Shown here: one piece after another, positions 14,617 through 20,056 of the stretch
How positions within the stretch are numbered: the stretch's first letter is position 1
Layout: each line of letters begins with the position of its first letter
Origin: Kitasatospora sp040298565
GTDB taxonomy: Bacteria > Actinomycetota > Actinomycetes > Streptomycetales > Streptomycetaceae
Direction: 5' to 3'
Length of the DNA: 20,056 nt
Assembly (NCBI RefSeq): GCF_040298565.1
Contig: NZ_JBEPAK010000133.1
Span: 1-20,056, forward strand
Translations under genes and position numbers: made by a program
Notes under the pieces: model-generated
Told to the model about the DNA's origin: nothing
What the model saw: only the letters and a program-made list of their open reading frames with translations
Databases searched by the model: none

Positions 14617-14895
14617 TCAGCAGCCGCCGGCCACCGCCGGAATGATCGAGATGCCGGCGCCGTCCTTGATCTCGGTCTCCAGGCCGTCCGCGAAGCGGAC
14701 GTCGTCGTCGTTCACGTACACGTTGACGAATCGGCGCAGCTTTCCGGTGTCGTCCAGGATGCGGGCGGAGATGCCCGCGTGGTTCTTCTCCAGGTCCGCG
14801 ATGACCTCGGCCAGGGTGGCCCCCTCGGCGGTCACCTCGGCCGCGCCGCCGGTGTAGGTGCGCAGGATGGTGGGGATGCGGACGTTGGCGCTCAT
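14617..14895 (-). CDS. metO: Sulfur-carrier protein MetO (MoaD/ThiS/CysO fold) with C-terminal Gly-Gly-Cys
   Basis: The product is 92 residues with a ubiquitin-like beta-grasp sequence: VRIPTILRTYTGG, EGATLAEVIADLEKNHAGI, RFVNVYVNDDDVRF and the tail ISIIPAVAGGC. In MoaD/ThiS/CysO proteins the C-terminal diglycine is adenylated and turned into a thiocarboxylate that donates sulfur. Here Gly90-Gly91 are followed by Cys92, so the last residue must be removed before activation, a job done by JAMM metalloproteases in related systems. No such protease or E1-like enzyme is in the window. It is the second gene after metM, with a 26-bp gap and AGGAGA just upstream of ATG 14895, and a terminator follows. 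The described MetO partner of MetM in Streptomyces is encoded in this same position, which is the basis for the symbol. Confidence 0.85.
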   Translation of the reverse strand: MSANVRIPTILRTYTGGAAEVTAEGATLAEVIADLEKNHAGISARILDDTGKLRRFVNVYVNDDDVRFADGLETEIKDGAGISIIPAVAGGC

Positions 14896-14921
14896 GGCTC
14901 TCCTAGCGGGGTGGGGTCGGG

Positions 14922-16229
14922 TCAGGCGGACGCGAGACCGGCGGAGCGGAAGGACTCCAGCGTCGGGCGGATCACGGCGGTCATCCCGGCGTCGGAGACG
15001 GCGTCCAGCGTCTTCAGGCCGTCGCCGGTGTTGATCGCGACGGTCTCCTTGGCCGGGTCCAGCTGACCGGTCTCGACCAGCTTCTTCAGCACGCCGACGG
15101 TCACCCCGCCCGCGGTCTCGGCGAAGATGCCCTCGGTCCTGGCCAGCAGCCGGATCGCCGCCACGACCTCCGCGTCGGTGACGTCCTCGACCGCGCCGCC
15201 GGTGCGGCGGGCGATGTCCAGCACGTACGGGCCGTCCGCCGGGTTGCCGATCGCCAGCGACTTGGCGATGGTGTCCGGCTTCACCGGCTTGATCACGTCC
15301 CGGCCCGCCTTGAACGCGGCGGACACCGGCGAGCAGCCCTCGGCCTGGGCCCCGAAGATCCGGTACGGCCGGTCCTCCACCAGGCCGAGCCTGATCAGCT
15401 CCTGCAGCCCCTTGTCGATCTTCGTCAGCTGCGAACCGGAGGCGATCGGGATGACGATCTGCTCCGGCAGCCGCCAGCCGAGCTGCTCGCAGATCTCGTA
15501 CGCCAGCGTCTTGGAACCCTCGCCGTAGTACGGGCGCAGGTTGACGTTCACGAAGCCCCAGCCCTCGCCGGCCGGGTCCCCGATCAGCTCGGAGCAGAAG
15601 CGGTTCACGTCGTCGTAGGTGCCCTCGATGCCGACCAGCTCGCCGCCGTACACCCCGGCCATCACGACCTTGCCCTGCTCCAGGTCGTGCGGGATGAACA
15701 CGCAGGAGCGGAACCCGGCCCGGGCCGCCGCCGCGCCCACCGCACCGGCCAGGTTGCCGGTCGAGGAGCAGGACAGCGTGGTGTAGCCGAACGCCCGCGC
15801 CGCCTCGATGGCGCAGGCCACCACCCGGTCCTTGAACGAGTGGGTGGGGTTCCCGGAGTCGTCCTTGACGTGCAGCGGCGCGGTGAACCCGAGCTCCCGC
15901 CCCAGGTTGTCCGCCTTCACCAGCGGGGTCCACCCAGGGTTCAGGTTCGGCTTGGAGGCCACGTCGGCCGGCACCGGCAGCAGCGGCGCGTACCGCCAGA
16001 TCGACGCCGGACCGGCCTCGATCCGCTTGCGCAGCTCCTCGGCGCGCTCGTCGCCGAACTCGTAGGCGATCTCCAGCGGCCCGAAGCACTCCGCGCAGGC
16101 GAAGCTCGGACCGAGCGGGCACCGGGCGCCGCACTCCCGACAGGACAGGGCGGCGGCGGGGCCGAGGTCGACGGTGGGGGATCCCGCCGGCCGGGCGCCG
16201 GGGGAGGGTGCGACGGTGTCGATAGCCAT
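14922..16229 (-). CDS. metM: MetM: threonine-synthase-like enzyme making homocysteine from O-phosphohomoserine (alternatively threonine synthase)
   Basis: The product is 435 residues, a fold-type II PLP enzyme of the threonine synthase family. An N-terminal zinc-ribbon-like segment (Cys30, Cys33, Cys37, Cys45, Cys48) precedes NPGWTPLVKADNLG, the PLP lysine in NPTHSFKDR (Lys133), SCSSTGNLAGAVGAAAA (phosphate or PLP contacts) and IPIASGSQLTKIDKG. By similarity alone it would be called ThrC. Two facts favour MetM, known in Streptomyces to use O-phosphohomoserine and thiocarboxylated MetO to form homocysteine: a SAM-I riboswitch precedes it, which is odd for threonine but expected for methionine synthesis, and a sulfur-carrier gene follows within 26 bp. 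ATG 16229 was chosen because GAGGAGAGAGG lies about 11 nt upstream; ATG 16253 would sit inside the riboswitch. Thr activity as a side reaction cannot be excluded. Confidence 0.82.
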   Translation of the reverse strand: MAIDTVAPSPGARPAGSPTVDLGPAAALSCRECGARCPLGPSFACAECFGPLEIAYEFGDERAEELRKRIEAGPASIWRYAPLLPVPADVASKPNLNPGWTPLVKADNLGRELGFTAPLHVKDDSGNPTHSFKDRVVACAIEAARAFGYTTLSCSSTGNLAGAVGAAAARAGFRSCVFIPHDLEQGKVVMAGVYGGELVGIEGTYDDVNRFCSELIGDPAGEGWGFVNVNLRPYYGEGSKTLAYEICEQLGWRLPEQIVIPIASGSQLTKIDKGLQELIRLGLVEDRPYRIFGAQAEGCSPVSAAFKAGRDVIKPVKPDTIAKSLAIGNPADGPYVLDIARRTGGAVEDVTDAEVVAAIRLLARTEGIFAETAGGVTVGVLKKLVETGQLDPAKETVAINTGDGLKTLDAVSDAGMTAVIRPTLESFRSAGLASA

Positions 16230-16248
16230 GATGGCGGAGGCCTCTCTC

Positions 16249-16380
16249 CTCATCTTCCCCGTGACGCGGTCGCGCCACAGGCCGGAATTGGCACCTGTCC
16301 CGCCGGGGCCTGTGAACGACAGCCGAGCGAGAAGGTTGCCGGGACGTCAACGGGCCGTTCCCTCAGTCCCTCTGGATGAG
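16249..16380 (-). promoter_or_regulatory. SAM-I (S-box) riboswitch upstream of metM
   Basis: Read on the minus strand from 16380, the aptamer shows CTCATCCAGAGG, GACTGAGGGAACGGCCC, GTTGACGTCCCGGCAACC, then AGGTGCCAATTCC, and closes with GATGAG. P1 pairs CTCATC (minus strand, 16380-16375) with GATGAG (16254-16249). These are the conserved S-box core elements, including the kink-turn and the SAM-binding GGCAACC and GGTGCCAATTCC blocks. The 3' strand of P1 runs directly into GAGAGAGG, the metM ribosome-binding site, 20 nt before the ATG. This points to control of translation: SAM binding stabilises P1 and hides part of the Shine-Dalgarno. Confidence 0.93.
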
Positions 16381-16440
16381 CTTGTGAAGTTGTGGTTCAG
16401 CGGCGACCCCGGCGTGCGGAGGTCCGGCAGCTGTACGAAG

Positions 16441-16446
16441 ACTGTA
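16441..16446 (-). promoter_or_regulatory. Candidate -10 (TACAGT) of the metM-metO transcript
   Basis: TACAGT fits TANNNT and lies about 60 bp upstream of the riboswitch 5' edge on the minus strand, so transcription would start near 16434. The -35 is poor (TTCGGG at 16-bp spacing). The gpgS promoter must lie in the same 145 bp on the other strand. Confidence 0.45.
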
Positions 16447-16525
16447 TCCGAAGGCGTCGATCCCGAACGGGACCGTCCGCCACGCGAGATGGCCCGTCCA
16501 AACCGCCCCCTCGAGGAGACCGACC

Positions 16526-17548
16526 GTGCCCGCCGAACCGACCCCCGCACTCCTCCCGCAGGCGGCGTCCTGGCTGCGCCGCCGCTCGTGGAGCGCGGCC
16601 GACCGGCCGGTGCACACCCTGCTGGAGGCCAAGCGGCGCACCGGGCAGACCGTCAGCGTGGTCCTGCCCGCCCTCGACGAGGAGGCCACCGTCGGCGACA
16701 TCGTCCGCACCGTCCGCCGCGAACTGATGGACCGCCTCCCCCTGGTCGACGAACTGGTCGTCCTCGACTCCGGCTCCACCGACGCCACCGCCGCCACCGC
16801 CGCCGCGGCCGGCGCCCGGGTGGAACACCGGGACGCCATCCTGCCCCGGCTGCCCGCCGTCCCCGGCAAGGGCGAGGTGCTCTGGCGCTCGCTGCTGGTC
16901 ACCCACGGCGACATCGTCTGCTTCGTCGACGCCGACCTGCGCGAGTTCGACCCGGCCCTGGTCTACGGCACCGTCGGGCCCCTGCTGACCGACGGGAACA
17001 TCCAGCTGGTCAAGGCGATGTACGACCGCCCCTTCGAGGTCACCGGCGCGGCCGCGGGCGACCCCGACGCGGTCGTCCCGACCGGCGGCGGCCGGGTCAC
17101 CGAACTCGTCGCCCGCCCCCTGCTCAACCTCCACTGGCCGGAACTCGCCGGTTTCGTCCAGCCGCTCGGCGGCGAGTACGCGGCCCGCCGCTCGCTGCTG
17201 GAACGGCTCCCCTTCCCCACCGGCTACGGCGTCGAACTCGGCCTCCTCGTCGACGCCCTGGAACTGGCCGGGCTGGACGCCCTGGCCCAGGTCGACGTCG
17301 GCGTCCGCCACCACCGCCACCAGGACGGCCAGGCCCTCGGCCGGATGGCCGCCACCATCTACCGCACCGCCCTGGAACGCCTCGACCGCACCCACCGCCT
17401 CAAGGCCTCGGCCGACTTGGTCCACCCCCACCTCACCCAGTTCACCCGCGACCCGGAGACCCGCGCCTTCATCGCGCACACCCACCCCGTCACCGCCCTC
17501 GAGCGCCCCCCGATGCACACCGTCACCGAATACGCCACCCGCCACTGA
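16526..17548 (+). CDS. gpgS: Glucosyl-3-phosphoglycerate synthase (GT81 family)
   Basis: The product is 340 residues, resembling Rv1208 GpgS. It transfers glucose from a nucleotide sugar (UDP-glucose preferred in mycobacteria) to 3-phosphoglycerate, the first step to glucosylglycerate. It has the GT-A layout: VSVVLPALDEEATVGDIV (43-60), DSGSTDAT (81-88), the metal-binding DAD (135-137) in DIVCFVDADLREF, an acceptor region (GGGRVTELVARPLLN), and VGVRHHRHQDGQALGRMA near the catalytic end. GTG 16526 has GAGGAG 7 nt upstream. It is divergent from the metM riboswitch unit and 38 bp upstream of otsA, with a weak GGGGT/ACCCC hairpin (17549-17563) just after its stop. Glucosylglycerate is a compatible solute, and in mycobacteria the precursor of methylglucose lipopolysaccharide. 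The phosphatase is not in the window. Confidence 0.92.
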   Translation: MPAEPTPALLPQAASWLRRRSWSAADRPVHTLLEAKRRTGQTVSVVLPALDEEATVGDIVRTVRRELMDRLPLVDELVVLDSGSTDATAATAAAAGARVEHRDAILPRLPAVPGKGEVLWRSLLVTHGDIVCFVDADLREFDPALVYGTVGPLLTDGNIQLVKAMYDRPFEVTGAAAGDPDAVVPTGGGRVTELVARPLLNLHWPELAGFVQPLGGEYAARRSLLERLPFPTGYGVELGLLVDALELAGLDALAQVDVGVRHHRHQDGQALGRMAATIYRTALERLDRTHRLKASADLVHPHLTQFTRDPETRAFIAHTHPVTALERPPMHTVTEYATRH

Positions 17549-17573
17549 GGGGTTTGCCACCCCGGACCCCCGG

Positions 17574-17579
17574 CAACAT
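17574..17579 (+). promoter_or_regulatory. Weak candidate -10 (CAACAT) 7 nt before otsA
   Basis: CAACAT ends 7 nt before ATG 17587, the same spacing as at the other leaderless candidates, and no Shine-Dalgarno is visible. The first base departs from TANNNT. otsA may instead be read from the gpgS promoter. Confidence 0.3.
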
Positions 17580-17586
17580 CCCAACC

Positions 17587-19080
17587 ATGGGCGATCTCAC
17601 GACCGAACGTTCGAGTGCCACCGGCACCGCTCCCGTCCTGGTGGCATCCAACCGGGGGCCGGTGTCGTTCAGTACCGCCGACGACGGCACCCTGACGCTG
17701 CGCCGGGGCGGCGGGGGCCTGGTCTCCGGCCTGTCCGCGATCGACGACCCCGACGCCGTCTGGGTCTGTGCGGCCCTCAACGACGCCGACCGCCGAGCCG
17801 CGGCCGGCGCCCCCGACGGCCGTCTCGACCGCGCCGGCCACGACGTCGGCGGCCAGGCCGTACGGATGCTGGACATAGACCCGCAGACCTTCGCCCACGC
17901 CTACAACGGCATCGCCAACTCCACGCTCTGGTTCGTCCACCACCTGCTGTACGCGACCCCGACCGCGCCCTCCTTCGACACCGACTTCCGCACCGAGTGG
18001 GCCGCCTACCAGGCCTACAACACCGCCTTCGCCGAGGCCCTGGCCGCCGAGGCCGCCCCGGGCGCCGCGGTCCTCGTCCAGGACTACCACCTCTCGCTCG
18101 TCCCGGGCCTGCTCCGCGAGCTCCGCCCCGACCTGCGGATCGGCCACTTCTCCCACACCCCGTGGGCCCCGCCGGAGTACTACCGGCTGCTGCCCGACGA
18201 CGTCGCCCGCGCCGTCCTCACCGGCATCCTCGGCGCCGACCGGGCCGGCTTCCTCACCGAACGCTGGGCGCGCGCCTTCGCCGCCTGCTGCGAGGACCTC
18301 CTCGGCGCCACCGTCGACCCCGGGGCGCTCACCGTCACCCTCCCCCAGCCTTCGGCCGGGGGGACCCCCAGCGGCCGCACCACCCGCCTGGGCGTGCACG
18401 CCCTCGGCGCCGACGCCGACTTCCTCCGCGAGCGCTCCCACCGCCCCGACGTGGACGAGCGCCTCGCCGCCCTGCGCGCCGCCGTCGGCGACCGCCGCAC
18501 CATCGTCCGGGTCGACCGCACCGAACTCAGCAAGAACATCGTCCGCGGCCTCCAGGCCTACCGGCACCTGCTGCGCACCCGCCCCGAGTGGCACGACCGG
18601 GTGGTGCACATCGCCTTCGCGTACCCCTCCCGCACCGACCTCGCCGAGTACCGCAGCTACACGGCCGCCGTCCAGGAGCTCGCCGAGGCCATCAACGCCG
18701 AGTTCGCCACCCCCACCTGGCAGCCGCTGATGCTGCACGTCGACGACGACTTCCCGCGCTCCCTCGCCGCCTACCGGCTGGCCGACGTCGCGCTGGTCAA
18801 CCCCATCCGCGACGGCATGAACCTGGTCGCCAAGGAGGTCCCGGTCGTCTCCGACAACGGCTGCGCCCTCGTGCTGTCCCGCGAGGCCGGCGCCCACGCC
18901 GAACTCCGGGAGGACGCCCTCGTCGTCAACCCGTACGACGTGGTCGCCACCGCGGAGGCCCTGCACGCCGGCCTCACCATGAGCCCGGACGAGCGCGCCG
19001 ACCGCACCAAGCGCCTCGCCGCGGCGGCCACCGCGCTCCCCCCGCAGCAGTGGTTCCTGGACCAGCTCAACGCCCTCTGA
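17587..19080 (+). CDS. otsA: Trehalose-6-phosphate synthase (GT20 family)
   Basis: The product is 497 residues. It condenses a nucleotide-activated glucose (UDP-glucose or GDP-glucose) with glucose 6-phosphate. Family motifs: VLVASNRGPV at the N-terminus, the Gly loop RRGGGGLVSGL, QDYHLSLVPG (Asp166, His168), HFSHTPW, VDRTELSKNI with the phosphate-binding Arg311 and Lys316, and NPIRDGMNLVAKE (Asp409). The Asp of the DYH motif is kept, which favours a real synthase over the VldE-type pseudoglycosyltransferases. HFSHTPWAPPEYY replaces the classical HTPFPSPE, as in other streptomycete copies. Residues 252-262 come from an in-frame palindromic repeat. The partner phosphatase otsB lies opposite and overlaps its 3' end by 14 bp. 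Trehalose serves as spore and osmotic protectant. Confidence 0.92.
   Translation: MGDLTTERSSATGTAPVLVASNRGPVSFSTADDGTLTLRRGGGGLVSGLSAIDDPDAVWVCAALNDADRRAAAGAPDGRLDRAGHDVGGQAVRMLDIDPQTFAHAYNGIANSTLWFVHHLLYATPTAPSFDTDFRTEWAAYQAYNTAFAEALAAEAAPGAAVLVQDYHLSLVPGLLRELRPDLRIGHFSHTPWAPPEYYRLLPDDVARAVLTGILGADRAGFLTERWARAFAACCEDLLGATVDPGALTVTLPQPSAGGTPSGRTTRLGVHALGADADFLRERSHRPDVDERLAALRAAVGDRRTIVRVDRTELSKNIVRGLQAYRHLLRTRPEWHDRVVHIAFAYPSRTDLAEYRSYTAAVQELAEAINAEFATPTWQPLMLHVDDDFPRSLAAYRLADVALVNPIRDGMNLVAKEVPVVSDNGCALVLSREAGAHAELREDALVVNPYDVVATAEALHAGLTMSPDERADRTKRLAAAATALPPQQWFLDQLNAL
18340..18371. repeat. Palindromic streptomycete-type repeat inserted in frame in otsA
   Basis: CTCCCCCAGCCTTCGGCC followed by GGGGGGACCCCCAG is a hairpin-forming unit (CCCCC/GGGGG with an inner GCC-TTC-GGC) that I know as a frequently dispersed sequence in Streptomyces genomes. 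It is in frame here and encodes LPQPSAGGTPS at residues 252-262, between ATVDPGALTVT and GRTTRLGVHAL. Confidence 0.7.
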
Positions 19081-19906
19081 GCGACTCCCCCAGAGCCGCC
19101 AGCAGCTCCACCACACCCTCGGGGCCGTCGACCACCACGTCCGCCCGGTCGGCGAGCTCGCGCACCGGAGCGTCCCCCACCGCTCCGGCGCACACCAGCA
19201 GCCCAGCCGTCCCCTGCCCGCGCAGCTTCTCGACCGCCGAGAAGGCCGCCACGTCCCCCAGGTCGTCGCCCGCGTACAGCACCGCCCGCGCCCCGCGTTC
19301 CTGGAGGAACGCGGTCAGCGCGGCACCCTTGTCGACCCCCGGCGGCCGCAGCTCCAACACCAGCCGGCCGGGCTCCACCACCAGCCCGTACTCGGCGGCC
19401 AACTCCCCGACCGGCGCGCGCAGCAGCTCCAGCGCCTCCTCCGGCGCCGCCGTGCGCCGGGTGTGCACGGCCACCGAGCGCCCCTTGTCCTCCACCCAGG
19501 TGCCCTCGGGCGCCCCCACCCGCTCCAAGGTCCCGGGCAGCGCCGCCCGCACCCCCGCGACCCCGGGGTGCACCTCCGGCGCCGTCACCACGCCGTCCTC
19601 CCACCGCTCGGCGCCGTAGTGCCCCAGCACCACCAGGCCCGGCACCGCGTCGAACCCCCCGTACTCCGCCGCCACCCCGGCCGGCCGACCCGTCACCACC
19701 ACGAGGCCCCCCACCACGGGCGCCAGCCCCCGCAGCGCCCCCACCACCCCGGGATGCGCCCTGGCCCGCGCGGGATCCGCCACGATCGGCGCCAAGGTCC
19801 CGTCGAAGTCCAACGCGACCACCGCCTCCAGCGGCGTCCCCAGAATCACCCGCAGCCCGTCCCGCCCGGCCTCGGTCGCCGGCACAACCATCTCTTCAAG
19901 ACCCAT
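19067..19906 (-). CDS. otsB: Trehalose-6-phosphate phosphatase (HAD superfamily)
   Basis: The product is 279 residues. HAD motif I is ALDFDGTLAPI (Asp33 nucleophile, Asp35), motif II text is VVVTGRPAG (about 69-77), motif III Lys193 is in GVDKGAALTAF, and motif IV is YAGDDLGDVAAF (Asp214-Asp215). It removes phosphate from trehalose 6-phosphate to give trehalose. ATG 19906 was chosen because the family-like N-terminus (PATEAGRDGL) starts soon after; ATG 19918 and ATG 19891 are alternatives, and none has a strong Shine-Dalgarno. It is convergent with otsA, and its last four codons plus stop overlap the end of otsA. It therefore needs its own promoter, upstream of 19918. Confidence 0.92.
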   Translation of the reverse strand: MGLEEMVVPATEAGRDGLRVILGTPLEAVVALDFDGTLAPIVADPARARAHPGVVGALRGLAPVVGGLVVVTGRPAGVAAEYGGFDAVPGLVVLGHYGAERWEDGVVTAPEVHPGVAGVRAALPGTLERVGAPEGTWVEDKGRSVAVHTRRTAAPEEALELLRAPVGELAAEYGLVVEPGRLVLELRPPGVDKGAALTAFLQERGARAVLYAGDDLGDVAAFSAVEKLRGQGTAGLLVCAGAVGDAPVRELADRADVVVDGPEGVVELLAALGESLRGR

Positions 19907-19962
19907 ACCGACCCCCATACCCGCTACCCCCCACCACAAGCCGCAGGCGCGCGGGCCGGTGC

Positions 19963-20055
19963 CGGATCGCCGAGGCCGTGGGCCAGTTCTCCGACACCCT
20001 GCTGGTGGAGATCGAGGTCGACCGCGGCAAGCCCTTCGCGGCCCGCGCCCAGGCG
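19963..20055 (+). CDS. Partial coding fragment at the right end, unrecognised
   Basis: In the frame starting at 19963 the sequence reads RIAEAVGQFSDTLL and then VEIEVDRGKPFAARAQA, ordinary-looking protein text with typical high-GC codon use, but without a start codon or ribosome-binding site. Upstream in this frame is low-complexity Arg-rich text. I do not recognise the family. Like the left end, it is about 95 bp and appears suddenly, so it may be a chimeric contig end rather than the next gene. Confidence 0.35.
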
Positions 20056-20056
20056 C

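Noticed and set aside
14089..14645. Several 80-110-codon frames in the csp-metO gap
   Set aside because: No ribosome-binding sites, no typical third-position bias, and they overlap the csp promoter, its leader or the terminator.
14922..16229. Plain threonine synthase call
   Set aside because: Sequence similarity allows it, but the SAM riboswitch and the adjacent sulfur carrier fit methionine synthesis better; it is kept as the stated alternative.
17587..19080. VldE-like pseudoglycosyltransferase
   Set aside because: The active-site Asp of the DYH motif is present, otsB lies next door and there are no validamycin-type genes nearby.
17997..19619. A plus-strand open frame of 540 codons across otsA and otsB
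   Set aside because: An Arg/Pro-rich shadow; otsA in its own frame and otsB on the other strand carry all the catalytic motifs.

Overview
The window is GC-rich, gene-dense actinobacterial DNA, most likely from Streptomyces or the close relative Kitasatospora. Codons almost always end in G or C and several starts are GTG. The gene set is typical of that family: a stand-alone groEL2 with CIRCE, a CspA-type cold-shock gene, OtsA/OtsB, GpgS, an XPB helicase with its partner, and the MetM/MetO pair. The order groEL2, csp, sulfur carrier, threonine-synthase-like gene, otsA agrees with what I remember of the S. coelicolor chromosome around SCO4290-SCO4296 (from memory, not checked).

Layout. Bases 1-95 carry a piece of an unrelated sugar-nucleotide dehydratase/epimerase that stops abruptly; about 95 bases at the right end look like a second alien coding fragment, so both ends may be chimeric contig ends. 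Bases 207-5984 hold a Pro/Ala-rich membrane protein (-), a helicase-associated protein with a C-terminal WYL-like domain (+), a small secreted protein (-) and the XPB helicase (+). Bases 5997-8551 hold a 53-residue protein (-) and a HelD-type RNA polymerase recycling ATPase (+). Bases 8688-11810 hold cutC, a membrane protein coupled to a PadR repressor (all -), a divergent HD-domain hydrolase (+) and a small conserved protein (-). Bases 11923-16446 are a minus-strand block: groEL2, csp, metO, metM and a SAM riboswitch. Bases 16526-19906 hold gpgS and otsA (+) facing otsB (-).

The most notable system is the SAM riboswitch-metM-metO transcription unit. MetM looks like a threonine synthase, but SAM control and the adjacent sulfur carrier point to the recently described route that makes homocysteine directly from O-phosphohomoserine with a thiocarboxylated carrier. 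The carrier ends in Gly-Gly-Cys, so it should need trimming before activation. This route is known in Streptomyces; what I add is the riboswitch architecture and the tail.

Other structure: a three-half-site CIRCE array over the groEL2 promoter, short tandem repeats at three gene 3' ends, two in-frame palindrome-containing insertions (in helD and otsA), two tail-to-tail gene overlaps, and several genes whose -10 element ends exactly 7 nt before the start codon, suggesting leaderless mRNAs.
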